Source: Ilyomonas sp965199845
Lineage (GTDB): Bacteria > Bacteroidota > Bacteroidia > Chitinophagales > Chitinophagaceae
Length of the DNA stretch: 64,000 nt
Assembly (NCBI GenBank): GCA_965199845.1
Contig: CBDATZ010000039.1
Location: 62,001-126,000, forward strand
Direction: 5' to 3'
Shown: positions 16,328 through 25,311 of the stretch, piece by piece
Layout: each line of letters begins with the position of its first letter
Numbering within the stretch: the stretch's first letter is position 1
Made by a program: the position numbers and the translations under genes
Notes under the pieces: model-generated
What the model saw: the letters and a program-made list of their open reading frames with translations, nothing else
Database searches by the model: none
What the model was told of the DNA's origin: nothing

Positions 16328-17017
16328 TTAAAACAAATCCTGCTCATCAACAGAGGCAGGCTTATATTTTTTAAGTCTTCCCCGCATGATAAATAAAAGC
16401 ACTACCAGAATATAAGTAGGAACATTAAATGCCCAATCGTAACCGGAAAAGAAGATGGCAGCCAGAATATAAAAAACAATAGAAATAGAAAATGCTATCG
16501 CAAACCACCGGCTACTCAACAACAAATATTTTTTTTCTTTGTCGTTTCCTTCAACCGTAAGATGAATTTTTTTCTGAAATACATATTGACTTACTATATA
16601 CTGCGTAATGGTTACAGCTGTAATGTTACACATATAAATTATTAAAGGCAACATAAAACCAGGACGAATGTGTTCGGTAATACCCGAGGCTGAAAAAGGA
16701 AAGCAAATGATAAAAAATAAAAACGCAAGATTTCTTACCAGCAATCCTTTATTATATCTCTGCAGATAACGAAACATTTGCAAATGCTTCATCCACATGC
16801 TGCCAATAAATATAAAGCTGATGATGAACGCAAAGAATTGTATGATTGTCGGTCTGAATTTAAGCCAAATTTCCGACGCAGAAGCATCTTTGGGAATCTC
16901 AGGAAACTTTATCTCTATGATAAGAAGCGTAATAGCAATAGCAAACACAGCATCGCTGAACAATATCAGCCGTTCCAGTTCAAATTCTTTGTGCAGTTCT
17001 TTTTTCTCTTCAGTCAT
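16328..17017 (-). CDS. TMEM175 family potassium channel (DUF1211)
   Basis: 229 residues from the ATG at 17017; the frame is open 19 residues further but the family begins just before LERLILFSDAVFAIAITLL. The FSD motif in the first membrane helix is the pore signature of bacterial TMEM175 channels. Further helices: FFAFIISFIFIGSMWM, GLLVRNLAFLFFIICFPF, PLIIYMCNITAVTIT, FAIAFSISIVFYILAA and TYILVVLLFIM, six in all, which fits one repeat per subunit and a tetrameric channel. Predicted inner-membrane K+-selective leak channel. Confidence 0.85.
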   Translation of the reverse strand: MTEEKKELHKEFELERLILFSDAVFAIAITLLIIEIKFPEIPKDASASEIWLKFRPTIIQFFAFIISFIFIGSMWMKHLQMFRYLQRYNKGLLVRNLAFLFFIICFPFSASGITEHIRPGFMLPLIIYMCNITAVTITQYIVSQYVFQKKIHLTVEGNDKEKKYLLLSSRWFAIAFSISIVFYILAAIFFSGYDWAFNVPTYILVVLLFIMRGRLKKYKPASVDEQDLF

Positions 17018-17141
17018 TTTGGGTTTTATAATAACAGCTAAAATAAGGAAGCGAGAAAGATTATAAGAAAACATTTTGTTTCAGCATTTTCATACATACA
17101 ATTCATTACAATTCTTCTTGTAATACAGCTTCGGGATGTAT

Positions 17142-17149
17142 TATCTTTA
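17142..17149 (+). promoter_or_regulatory. -7-like element before the PaiB-like gene
   Basis: TATCTTTA with a TTG at 17118-17120. It ends only 5 bases before the ATG, so a transcript starting from it would be leaderless. See the separate finding. Confidence 0.35.
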
Positions 17150-17154
17150 TATTT

Positions 17155-17775
17155 ATGTACGATTTGCCCCACTTTAAAGCTGACAACGAAAATGATGTGT
17201 ACGCTTTTATGCACGCACATCCTTTTATAACATTATGTGGTTGCGACAAAAACCAATCGCCCGTAGCCACTCATATTCCCGTGTTGCTGGAGGAAAGAGA
17301 TGAAAAATTATTTTTCCGGGCTCACGTTATGCGCGGTCAAATTCATACCGAAGCGTTTGCCCAAAACCCGAATGTTTTAGCCATTTTCAGTGGTGCTCAC
17401 ACATACGTCAGCGCAAGCTGGTATAAGCAAAAGAATATTGGCAGCACGTGGAATTACCAAGCTGTACATGCACATGGAAAATTGCGCTTTTTAGATGATG
17501 AAGCTTTGCATCATTTATTAGTAAAACTTACAGAGAAATACGAAGGCAAAAACTCTCCTTCCTTAGTAAAAGATATGAAGCCCGGCTATGTATCTGCTAT
17601 GATGAAACATATCATAGCTTTTGAAGTTGAGATTACAAAGATTGAACACGTATTTAAATTAAGCCAGAACCGCGACGAAGAAAGTTATCACAATATCATC
17701 CGGCATTTATTTTCTGCAGATGAAGCAGACGCAAACCAGATTGCCTCAATTATGACGGAAAGAAAGAATTTATAA
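17155..17775 (+). CDS. FMN-binding PaiB-like protein
   Basis: 206 residues, normal length for the PaiB family. It starts MYDLPHFKADNENDVYAFMH; the flavin-site signature TYVSASWYKQ and WNYQAVHAHGKLRF are present, as is the C-terminal FKLSQNRDEESYHNII. The Bacillus PaiB was described as a negative transcriptional regulator, yet the fold is a split-barrel flavin-binding one. Regulation here cannot be claimed. It is divergent from the TMEM175 gene and co-directional with lysC. Confidence 0.88.
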   Translation: MYDLPHFKADNENDVYAFMHAHPFITLCGCDKNQSPVATHIPVLLEERDEKLFFRAHVMRGQIHTEAFAQNPNVLAIFSGAHTYVSASWYKQKNIGSTWNYQAVHAHGKLRFLDDEALHHLLVKLTEKYEGKNSPSLVKDMKPGYVSAMMKHIIAFEVEITKIEHVFKLSQNRDEESYHNIIRHLFSADEADANQIASIMTERKNL

Positions 17776-17812
17776 TCCCAGAAGTTTTATCACTTTTTTT
17801 CTTTCCAGCCAA

Positions 17813-17820
17813 TACTTTTG
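17813..17820 (+). promoter_or_regulatory. -7 element for lysC
   Basis: TACTTTTG, an exact TAnnTTTG, 20 bases before the lysC ATG. Confidence 0.55.
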
Positions 17821-17840
17821 CAACCCGTAATATAAGCAGT

Positions 17841-19160
17841 ATGAAAGTAATGAAATTTGGAGGCACCAGCGTTGGCAAACCCGAGCGTATGCAACAGGTA
17901 ACACAATTGATTACAGAAGACAGTGAGCCGAAAATTGTTGTGTTAAGTGCGCTTAGCGGCACTACCAATGCATTGGTATCAATCAGCGATGCCATTGCTG
18001 CCGGCAACCGGCAGAAAGCCCGGCAATTGATTGAAGAGTTAGAACAACATTACGAGCATTTTGCTTCGCTGCTTGTTGAAAAAGAAGAAGCATTTACCAA
18101 AGCCAGAAATATTATCAAAGAACATTTTGAGTTCTTACATATCATACTTCGTATTTCTTTCAGCGATGCTTTGTATAAAGATATTCTTGCGCAAGGCGAA
18201 TTATTGAGCACCAAATTATTTAGTGTTTATTTAGATGAACAAAAGATAGATCACCTTCTCTTGCCTGCGCTTGAATTTATGAGCATTGATGCCAATGAAG
18301 AACCTGAACTTCCTGCTATTGAACACAAACTCAATAAACTGCTGGCAGAACACAGCGACAAAAGCATATTTATTACGCAAGGTTATATCTGTCGCAACGT
18401 ACGTGGCGAAGTAGACAACTTAAAACGTGGTGGCAGCGATTATACAGCGTCACTTATTGCGGCAGCTATTCGCGCCAGCGTCTGCGAAATATGGACGGAT
18501 ATTGATGGTATGCATAATAACGATCCGCGCATGGTAAATAAAACCGTTGCGGTAGAACATTTAAGTTTTGATGAAGCCGCCGAACTGGCTTATTTCGGTG
18601 CGAAGATTTTACACCCAACCTGTATTTGGCCGGCGCAATATGCAAATGTTCCTGTGAAATTATTAAACACTATGCAGCCGGAAGCCAAAGGCACTACAAT
18701 TTCAGAAACAGCTGATAGTGTTGGCGTAAAAGCGGCGGCTGCCAAAGATGGTATTATTGCCATCAATATTAAGAGCAGCCGCATGTTGCTGGCGTATGGT
18801 TTTTTACGGAAAGTGTTTGAAGTGTTTGAAAAATACCGAACACCCATAGATATGATTACCACGTCTGAAGTTGCTGTATCTGTAACCATAGATAATCATA
18901 TTCATTTACAGGAAATCATACAGGAACTGGAACCTTTTGGAACCGTAGAAACAGATACGGAGCAAAGTATTGTTTCTATTGTAGGAAATGAAATAGCAGA
19001 AACGCCTGATGTATTGAAGAAAGTGTTTGATGCGTTACATACCATCCCGGTTCGTATGGTGAGTTATGGCGGAAGTCGTCATAACATTTCTCTTTTAATT
19101 CACAGTAAATACAAAAAAGAAGCTTTACAACTGATTAATTCCGGCGTGTTTGGTTTATAA
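17841..19160 (+). CDS. lysC: Aspartate kinase (monofunctional)
   Basis: 439 residues. Kinase domain begins MKVMKFGGTSVGKPERM; the catalytic and aspartate-binding blocks KRGGSDYTASLIAAA, EIWTDIDGMHNNDPR and LSFDEAAELAYFGAKILHP are complete. The last ~150 residues form two ACT domains (AAAKDGIIAINIKSSRM, then SIVGNEIAE), so lysine or threonine feedback is expected. It phosphorylates aspartate for lysine, threonine and methionine synthesis. No homoserine dehydrogenase is fused. Its last 6 bases overlap the convergent histidine kinase gene. Confidence 0.95.
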   Translation: MKVMKFGGTSVGKPERMQQVTQLITEDSEPKIVVLSALSGTTNALVSISDAIAAGNRQKARQLIEELEQHYEHFASLLVEKEEAFTKARNIIKEHFEFLHIILRISFSDALYKDILAQGELLSTKLFSVYLDEQKIDHLLLPALEFMSIDANEEPELPAIEHKLNKLLAEHSDKSIFITQGYICRNVRGEVDNLKRGGSDYTASLIAAAIRASVCEIWTDIDGMHNNDPRMVNKTVAVEHLSFDEAAELAYFGAKILHPTCIWPAQYANVPVKLLNTMQPEAKGTTISETADSVGVKAAAAKDGIIAINIKSSRMLLAYGFLRKVFEVFEKYRTPIDMITTSEVAVSVTIDNHIHLQEIIQELEPFGTVETDTEQSIVSIVGNEIAETPDVLKKVFDALHTIPVRMVSYGGSRHNISLLIHSKYKKEALQLINSGVFGL

Positions 19161-20552
19161 ATCTAAATTTTCTATTGCACTGCCCGATTGAAGTTTAGGA
19201 AACTGTAAAGTAAAGCGGTTGAGATTGTCATAAATTACATAACTGATGCTGCCGTTATGCAAAGCAATAATGCGCTGAATGATGTTTAACCCAAGACCGA
19301 AACCTTTCTTTTGAGTTGAATTGGACGCCCTGAAAAAAGGAACAAACAATCGTTCCTGTTCTTCGGTTGTCAGCAAACTTCCGTTGTTATCAAAATGAAG
19401 GTAAATATGTGTAGAAGTTGAATCTATTGTTATGGCTACTGATTTATCGGCGCTGTACAGCCAGGCATTTTTAATCAGATTTCTAAAGGCAGAGCGTACA
19501 AGAGAATCGTTACCTTGAATGGAAAGAAATAATTCGCTTTCAGGCACCTGCGCAAATTCTAACGACACATTTACATTCGGCAGCATTCGCTTTACCATTG
19601 CCATTGTATCATATAATAATTCATCCAGTCGTATTACCGGCCAGGCGGGTGACGTCTGATCTTTCTCATACCGCGATAATAAGAGCAACGAATTTGTCAG
19701 CTCTACCATTTCCTGCTGGTCATCTTTTAAAGACTCCAATGTCCGGCGGGCTTCTTCAATCGTTAAGTTTTTGCGCAATGCCAGCTCGGTTTGTGCCAGC
19801 ATAGTTGCGAGTGGCGTACGCAATTCGTGAGAGGCATGATGAACAAAACTTTTCTGAATTTCGAAGGCTCTTTCTAACCTGTCGAGCATACCATTAAAAT
19901 GCGTGGCAATCTGTGCTTCTTCATAATTAAAACGACCCGATTTTATTTCAATCCGCTCCTGCAAATTCTTTTCAGATATGCCTTGCATTTGTAATCCCAA
20001 TCGTATCAATGGTTTTGTAACCAAGTTTACAAAAATGATAGCTGAAAATATAATAAGCACAACACCGGCTATAGCCACAGTGGTAAGTATATGTGTTAAA
20101 TTATTTACACGCTGCCAACCAAATTTATCATAACCGGATAACAATATATAGCTCTCCGAAGGTGCTGAAATGTGCACTACTAAAAAGTCTAAATCAGACT
20201 GGTGATAATGATAAGTCTTTTCTTTTTGTACTCTGTTTAAAAGCTCCCGGGGTAATGTTTTTGCTTGTGTTTTTGCAAATGAATGTTGAATATTACCTGT
20301 TGGATCTGCTATTAATACCTGTAGCCGGGTAACAATGTTAGGATGATATTCATTTACTTTTTTCTGGATAGAATCGGGCAGGGAAATATGATAAAACTCA
20401 CTGTAAGAATAATAGGCCTGCGACCAAAGGCGATGACTAAAATCTCTTTCCCTCGACTTCTCGAACATGTAATTAATAATAAAAACAGTAAAGATCATCA
20501 GCAGTGAAAACAGCAAGCTGAAGAAAACCGTTAACCTGAACCGAAGCTTCAT
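19155..20552 (-). CDS. Sensor histidine kinase
   Basis: 465 residues. A first membrane helix at ~7-27, a periplasmic sensor of ~125 residues with no recognised fold, a second helix at ~155-177 (ILTTVAIAGVVLIIFSAII), a HAMP region, then HisKA with the phospho-acceptor in FVHHASHELRTPLATM. The ATPase part has FRNLIKNAWLYSADK (N box), LFVPFFRASNSTQKK and GFGLGLNIIQRII (G boxes). It begins with no gap directly after the response regulator stop, so the pair is co-translated. The 3' end overlaps lysC by 6 bases. The signal is unknown. Confidence 0.93.
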   Translation of the reverse strand: MKLRFRLTVFFSLLFSLLMIFTVFIINYMFEKSRERDFSHRLWSQAYYSYSEFYHISLPDSIQKKVNEYHPNIVTRLQVLIADPTGNIQHSFAKTQAKTLPRELLNRVQKEKTYHYHQSDLDFLVVHISAPSESYILLSGYDKFGWQRVNNLTHILTTVAIAGVVLIIFSAIIFVNLVTKPLIRLGLQMQGISEKNLQERIEIKSGRFNYEEAQIATHFNGMLDRLERAFEIQKSFVHHASHELRTPLATMLAQTELALRKNLTIEEARRTLESLKDDQQEMVELTNSLLLLSRYEKDQTSPAWPVIRLDELLYDTMAMVKRMLPNVNVSLEFAQVPESELFLSIQGNDSLVRSAFRNLIKNAWLYSADKSVAITIDSTSTHIYLHFDNNGSLLTTEEQERLFVPFFRASNSTQKKGFGLGLNIIQRIIALHNGSISYVIYDNLNRFTLQFPKLQSGSAIENLDL

Positions 20553-21248
20553 CTATATCATCGTTTCTTTTACATAATAGCCAAAGCCTGGTTTTGTATG
20601 AATTAGTTTTGTTGAATAGGGCTTATCTAATTTATTGCGCAGAAAACTAATGTATACTTCAATTGTATTGGTGCCGGTATCGAAGTTGAGATCCCAAACT
20701 TTTTCAAGAATATCCTGTTTGGAAACCACTTTGCCCCTGTTGCGGGATAAGAGCAGCAATAAAGCAAATTCCTTGGCAGTGAGGTTTATATTTTTGCCTT
20801 CGCGCGATACCATCTTATTCTCGATATCAATTTCCAGATCGGCAATTACAATCTTTTCGGTAGGCGCAAAGCTATTTTCAGCACGTTTCAGAAATACTTT
20901 TATCCGGGCAGATAATTCTTCAAACTGGAAAGGTTTTACAATATAATCATCTGCGCCCAGGTTAAAAGCATCAATTTTATCATTCAGTTCACCAAGGGCA
21001 GTGAGCATAATAATAGGCACTTTACCATTCGATTCTCTAAACTCTTTGCAAAGAGCCAAACCATTTTTATAAGGCAGGTTTATGTCTAACAGAACCAGCG
21101 AATAATCGTGCTGTTTAAACATTTTTTCGGCTACATTACCATCATAGGCGACGTCGGTATCAAACCCCTGGCGGTTTAATTCTTCTTGAATAACCTGGCT
21201 GAGTTTAGGCTCATCTTCTGCTAACAAAATTTTGTACGAATTTTCCAT
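20553..21248 (-). CDS. OmpR-family response regulator
   Basis: 231 residues. Receiver domain with acidic pair DEPK near residue 12, phospho-acceptor aspartate in LVLLDINLPYKNG (~54), IIMLTALGE and the lysine in DYIVKPFQFEEL. The C-terminal winged helix has LTAKEFALLLLLSRNRGKVV, DILEKVWDLNFDTGTNTIEV and HTKPGFGYYVK. It is the partner of the kinase that starts at the very next base. The nearest free upstream region is 21249-21601, shared with the divergent ssb gene. Confidence 0.94.
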   Translation of the reverse strand: MENSYKILLAEDEPKLSQVIQEELNRQGFDTDVAYDGNVAEKMFKQHDYSLVLLDINLPYKNGLALCKEFRESNGKVPIIMLTALGELNDKIDAFNLGADDYIVKPFQFEELSARIKVFLKRAENSFAPTEKIVIADLEIDIENKMVSREGKNINLTAKEFALLLLLSRNRGKVVSKQDILEKVWDLNFDTGTNTIEVYISFLRNKLDKPYSTKLIHTKPGFGYYVKETMI

Positions 21249-21601
21249 ACTTCAGATTTTGGATACACTTAAATTGGATAGAGATATTATATTTTGAAAA
21301 TGATTACTGCTGTTTGTTATACTATTTTCCTTCCTGCTGTTTGTTTTACTTTGATATTATTGAATTCCTGGCTGATATTGTTTTACGCTGCTTATCTAAT
21401 GGAAAACTCTTAATTAAGCGACAAGATACATCTTCTTATTTTAAAATAATAAAAATTGTTAAATCCTGTGCAAAACTTGATTTTGGATTTTGAAAAATTA
21501 TATTTCGTAAATACGGTAACCAGCAAAAGAAGGTTTTATAGAGAAATTATTTTTCTACAAATCCGTACTATTGCCTACATTTAAAAGATAAATTAAGCGA
21601 C
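21249..21601. other. Divergent intergenic region response regulator / ssb
   Basis: 353 bases, AT-rich, without an open reading frame of note. It must hold the promoters of the two-component operon and of ssb. A TACATTTA at 21576-21583, 18 bases before ssb, is the best -7 candidate. No clear direct repeat suggesting an OmpR-type operator was found by eye. Confidence 0.5.
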
Positions 21602-22063
21602 ATGATTAAATTAACGGCCATTGGCAATCTGGGTAAAGATTGTACAGTAAACACAGTAAACAACAAAACAGTAATTAATTTCAGCGTAGCTCATACCGAA
21701 AAGTTTAAAGACAATATGGGTGTGCAAAAAGATAAAACAATATGGGTTGAATGTGCCTATTGGACAGACCGTACAGCCATTGCGCCTTACCTGAAAAAAG
21801 GAACGCAGGTTTATGTAGAAGGTACGCCGGATATTCGCAGTTACACAACAAACGATGGTAAAACCGGAAGTTCTTTAACGCTGCGTGTACAAAGCGTGCA
21901 ACTGATTGGTGGCAAGAATAACGAAGGCGGAATGCAGAATAATGAAGCGCCGCAAAATTCGTCTTACGGTTACAATAACAATTACAATACACAACCCACA
22001 GCACAATCGTCTCAGCAGCAACCGCAGGAAATTACTGAACCAATGGATGATTTGCCATTCTAA
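21602..22063 (+). CDS. ssb: Single-stranded DNA-binding protein
   Basis: 153 residues. The OB fold runs to ~residue 103 (MIKLTAIGNLGKDCTVN, INFSVAHTEKFKD, TIWVECAYWTD, YLKKGTQVYVEGTPDIRSY). A disordered Asn/Gln-rich linker follows, and the protein ends MDDLPF, the acidic C-terminal tip that recruits replication and repair proteins. Ends in a good terminator at 22084-22109. The alternative is a secondary SSB paralogue, as many Bacteroidota encode more than one. Confidence 0.95.
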   Translation: MIKLTAIGNLGKDCTVNTVNNKTVINFSVAHTEKFKDNMGVQKDKTIWVECAYWTDRTAIAPYLKKGTQVYVEGTPDIRSYTTNDGKTGSSLTLRVQSVQLIGGKNNEGGMQNNEAPQNSSYGYNNNYNTQPTAQSSQQQPQEITEPMDDLPF

Positions 22064-22083
22064 TAAAAAGAAATTTTATACTG

Positions 22084-22109
22084 AAAAAGCAGCCATTGGG
22101 CTGCTTTTT
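22084..22109 (+). terminator. Intrinsic terminator after ssb
   Basis: Perfect 11-base stem AAAAAGCAGCC / GGCTGCTTTTT with an ATTG loop and a T run. It abuts the stop codon of the convergent pdeM gene at 22110 and may serve both. Confidence 0.85.
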
Positions 22110-22769
22110 TTATACCGATATTACAGATTGATTGATGATAGCAAATACTTTATCACTCGGTTGTTTTGGCGTAATATAAATACCTGTAAACTTACTGAAT
22201 GCCGGAATGATAGCGCCTTCTTTGCTGAAATGATAACAGGGAAAACTCATGGCTTGCCTGCCAACTCCTCTGATAACAACACCCGGATGTATATGACCGC
22301 TAAAGATATACGGATGATCTGTTCCGGTACAATTTACAGTAGTCGCATCGTGCGAAAAAATGAATTGTTCAATACAAAGTTGCTGTTCAACTACCTCAAT
22401 ATTTGCCTCTGCATACCATTCGTTTTTCAGAATGTCATGATTGCCTTTTATCAATATAAATTTCAGGTGAGATAAATCATTTCGCCACTTTACAAACAAC
22501 TGCATTTCCTTGTTTTCCTTGCTGTGAAAAAGGTCGCCAACAATTATTAATTGCGTTGGCTTATAATATTGAATCTCGCTAAAAAGTCGCTGTAAATCTT
22601 CTTTATAAACAGCTTGTGGTACAGCAATTCCCATCTTTCTGAAATGTCCTGTTTTTCCCAAATGCAAATCAGAGACAATTAGCGATTGTTGCTCTTCCCA
22701 GAAAATGCAACGTTGCGGAGAAAGCCAAAAGGTATTGTTGTGTATTTTGTAGTAAACAGGACTCGTCAT
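22110..22769 (-). CDS. pdeM: Calcineurin-like phosphoesterase, PdeM type
   Basis: 219 residues with every metal-site motif: SDLHLGKTGHFRK, VGDLFHS, IKGNHD, and SGHIHPGVVIRG. The order and the DLHLGK start are those of the ligase-associated DNA damage response endonuclease PdeM, which in other bacteria is encoded with an ATP-dependent DNA ligase, Lhr helicase and an exonuclease. None of those is adjacent here. The name is by family resemblance; the activity is inferred. Confidence 0.85.
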   Translation of the reverse strand: MTSPVYYKIHNNTFWLSPQRCIFWEEQQSLIVSDLHLGKTGHFRKMGIAVPQAVYKEDLQRLFSEIQYYKPTQLIIVGDLFHSKENKEMQLFVKWRNDLSHLKFILIKGNHDILKNEWYAEANIEVVEQQLCIEQFIFSHDATTVNCTGTDHPYIFSGHIHPGVVIRGVGRQAMSFPCYHFSKEGAIIPAFSKFTGIYITPKQPSDKVFAIINQSVISV

Positions 22770-22783
22770 AATCTGCCTCTTTG

Positions 22784-22791
22784 CGAAGATA
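22784..22791 (-). promoter_or_regulatory. -7 element for pdeM
   Basis: TATCTTCG on the minus strand, 14 bases before the pdeM ATG. Confidence 0.5.
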
Positions 22792-23042
22792 ATGTGCAGA
22801 TATTTTACAGCCGTTAAATGAATGATTTTGTAAGGTTATTATCAAAGTTTTTTACAATAGCTAAACCAATACATGCCGTTATACAAAGGTGTAACAAAGC
22901 ATGGCAAGCAATATAAAATCCAGTAAAAAACTTAAAAGTGTGTAACCGTTTCCTTCGTTCATTTTCTAACTTTTTTTAAGAGAAAATCAAACACAAGGCC
23001 AATTTGTTAAAGATGTGTTGTTTGATTAAAAAAATGAGCAAA

Positions 23043-23077
23043 TAAAAAAAAGCCCTGGCTTTTATACCAGGGCTTTT
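23043..23077 (-). terminator. Intrinsic terminator after rpsA
   Basis: Stem AAAAGCCCTGG / CCAGGGCTTTT with an 8-base loop. Read on the minus strand the stem is followed by a long T run. Confidence 0.88.
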
Positions 23078-23102
23078 AGTAAAAAATCTATTAAAAAGAA
23101 GC

Positions 23103-25085
23103 TTAGTCTTTCCCTTCTTCTTTCTTTAATTTTTCTTTGATTTCTGCCAGCGCGCTTAAATCACCCAAAGTTGTTTTTTCAACCTTACTCTGTATGTTCT
23201 TAACCGCTTTCTTCGCATTATCAGCTTCAATTCTTTCTTCTTTACGTTGTGCTTCTTTTTCCTGCGCTTTCGCCTGTTCCCAAATACGGGAATGACTTAA
23301 CACAATACGCTTTTCATTACGGTCAAATTCAATTACCATAAATTCAGCAGTTTCATCAGCGGCAACGCTTTTACCATCTTCTTTCAGCAAATGCCTGTTA
23401 GGCGCAAATCCTTCCAATCCGTAAGGCAACTGAACAACAGCACCTTTATCGTCTTTACGAACTACAGTTCCTTCGTGTACACTGTTTACAGCAAATGTAT
23501 CTTCAAGTGCATTCCAAGGATCTTCTTCCAATTGTTTATGACCCAACTGGAGTTTACGGTTTTCTTTATCAATGGATAAGATGATAACGTCTATTTCAGC
23601 ACCCACTTTTGTATATTCGGATGGATGATTAAAGCGTTTCAACCAGCTTAAATCAGAAATATGAATCATTCCACCAATACCGGGTTCCAGTTCAACAAAC
23701 ACGCCGTAAGGAGTAATGTTTTTCACCGTTCCTTTGTGCTTGCTGTTTTCAGGGAAACGGGTTTCGATTGTGCTCCACGGATCTTCCGTCAATTGCTTGA
23801 TAGAAAGACTCATCTTGCGTAAATCTTTATCTAACGTTACAACTTTAGCTTCGTATTCATCACCTAATTTGAAGAATTCTTTTGCATTGATTGGCGTATT
23901 CGCCCAGGTAATTTCACTTACGTGAACCAGACCTTCAACACCCGGCATGATTTCTAAGAAAGCACCGTAATCTTCGATATTAACCACTTTGCCTTTTACC
24001 GTTGCACCTTCGTGAATGGTTTCAGGCAATACATCCCAGGGATGCGGAGTTAATTGTTTCAGACCGAGAGAAATACGTTTCTTATCATCATCAAAATCAA
24101 GCACAACCACGTTTAATTTCTGATCGAGCTTTAATACTTCGGCAGGATGAGAAATACGTCCCCATGAAATATCTGTGATATATAACAAACCATCTAAGCC
24201 GCCAAGATCCATGAAAGCACCGAAGTCTGTGATGTTTTTAACCACACCTTCCAATACCTGTCCTTTTTCGAGCTTAGAAATGATTTGCGCACGTTGCGCT
24301 TCAATATCGCTTTCAATAAGTGCTTTGTGAGATACAACGGCATTCTTAATGGCTTCGTTAACCTTAACCACTTTAAATTCCATTGTTTTACCAACAAACT
24401 GATCGTAATCAGTTACCGGTTTCACATCAATCTGAGAACCTGGCAGGAAGGTTTCCATACCAAATACATCTACGATTAAGCCACCTTTTGTTTTGCTGGT
24501 AACTACGCCGGTAACCACTTCGCCTGTTTTGTGAACTTCCACAATGCGTTCCCAAGCACGGAAGATGCGGGCAGATTTGCGGCTCAGGTGAAGATGTCCC
24601 TGGCGGTCCTCTTTTTCCACCACCATAACTTCTACCACATCGCCAACATTTACGCCTTGTGTGTCGCGAAATTCGTTCAGCGAAATCAGTCCGTCGCTTT
24701 TAAAACCGATGTTTACCACGGCATCTGTTTTGGTCATTGCCACTACAGTACCGTTTACAATTTCACCATCTTCAATCTGAACAAAAGTATCTTCATACAC
24801 TTTGTCGTACTTGTTCTGGTCTTCTTTGCTGTATTGAGCCACATTGCGCTTGTCAATGCTCCAGTCAAAATCATCATGCGCAGCCAGGGTTTCCTTAACC
24901 GGCTCTTCGATTTTTACATCCGAAGTGTCGGGCTTGTTTTCACCAACAGGTTCAGCCGGTTGTTCTGTTTCTGTTTGTGCAGCAGGCTCATTTGTTGTCG
25001 CTGTAGCCTCTGTTTGCGGTTGTTCTGCCGCATTTGTTGGCTCCTGCTGTTCAGCGTTTGGGTTAACAATATTGTTATCGTCCAT
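23103..25085 (-). CDS. rpsA: 30S ribosomal protein S1
   Basis: 660 residues. The first ~75 residues are a Glu/Gln/Thr/Ala-rich low-complexity tail, longer than in E. coli S1. Six S1 RNA-binding domains follow, recognised by repeats such as VVNIGFKSDGLISLNEF, GLIVDVFGMETFLPGSQ, DFGAFMDLGGLDGLLYITD, DYGAFLEIMPGVEGLVHVSE, PYGVFVELEPGIGGMIHISD and the divergent KGAVVQLPYGLEGFAPN. The C-terminus is a Lys/Glu helix ending LKKEEGKD. It brings mRNA to the 30S subunit; in Bacteroidota, which rely little on Shine-Dalgarno pairing, this is especially relevant. Flanked by a -7 box upstream and a terminator downstream, so monocistronic. Confidence 0.97.
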   Translation of the reverse strand: MDDNNIVNPNAEQQEPTNAAEQPQTEATATTNEPAAQTETEQPAEPVGENKPDTSDVKIEEPVKETLAAHDDFDWSIDKRNVAQYSKEDQNKYDKVYEDTFVQIEDGEIVNGTVVAMTKTDAVVNIGFKSDGLISLNEFRDTQGVNVGDVVEVMVVEKEDRQGHLHLSRKSARIFRAWERIVEVHKTGEVVTGVVTSKTKGGLIVDVFGMETFLPGSQIDVKPVTDYDQFVGKTMEFKVVKVNEAIKNAVVSHKALIESDIEAQRAQIISKLEKGQVLEGVVKNITDFGAFMDLGGLDGLLYITDISWGRISHPAEVLKLDQKLNVVVLDFDDDKKRISLGLKQLTPHPWDVLPETIHEGATVKGKVVNIEDYGAFLEIMPGVEGLVHVSEITWANTPINAKEFFKLGDEYEAKVVTLDKDLRKMSLSIKQLTEDPWSTIETRFPENSKHKGTVKNITPYGVFVELEPGIGGMIHISDLSWLKRFNHPSEYTKVGAEIDVIILSIDKENRKLQLGHKQLEEDPWNALEDTFAVNSVHEGTVVRKDDKGAVVQLPYGLEGFAPNRHLLKEDGKSVAADETAEFMVIEFDRNEKRIVLSHSRIWEQAKAQEKEAQRKEERIEADNAKKAVKNIQSKVEKTTLGDLSALAEIKEKLKKEEGKD

Positions 25086-25115
25086 AATAAATCCCGCTTA
25101 TTTTATACGGGAGTG

Positions 25116-25123
25116 CAAAGTTA
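25116..25123 (-). promoter_or_regulatory. -7 element for rpsA
   Basis: TAACTTTG followed by CA on the minus strand, exact TAnnTTTG, 30 bases before the rpsA ATG. Confidence 0.6.
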
Positions 25124-25170
25124 CATTGAATCTGAATGATTATGAAGTGTTTTTTATATAAGTAATTATT

Positions 25171-25228
25171 AAAAGAGACAATGTTTAAGAGACAAGATTC
25201 AAGGGACAAGAAATACAAGATACAAGGA
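25171..25228. repeat. Interspersed AAGANACAAGA-type repeat
   Basis: Imperfect copies of AAGAGACAAGATTCAAGGGA and AAATACAAGATACAAGG. The same motif family appears in the opposite orientation at 51437-51492 and 57733-57858. It is intergenic and non-coding. Confidence 0.65.
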
Positions 25229-25298
25229 TGCGAGGTGCAGGCAACTTTATCCAATTTTTGAGCAACTTAAAAGACACTTTCAAATTTCATTTATCAAA

Positions 25299-25306
25299 TA
25301 TCTTTG
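25299..25306 (+). promoter_or_regulatory. -7 element for lipB
   Basis: TATCTTTG, exact TAnnTTTG, ending only 5 bases before the lipB ATG at 25312. This geometry implies a leaderless or near-leaderless transcript. Confidence 0.5.
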
Positions 25307-25311
25307 TATTG

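Larger units (their letters stand above)
22770..23102. other. Intergenic region upstream of pdeM and downstream of rpsA
   Basis: 333 bases. It holds the pdeM promoter candidate and, at its far end, the rpsA terminator. A 9-base inverted repeat AATCAAACA / TGTTTGATT (22985-22993 and 23019-23027) lies in between with no T run. Nothing else was seen. Confidence 0.5.

Noticed and set aside
25171..25228. CRISPR array or tandem repeat
   Set aside because: Units are short, degenerate, contiguous and without spacers; no cas gene nearby.
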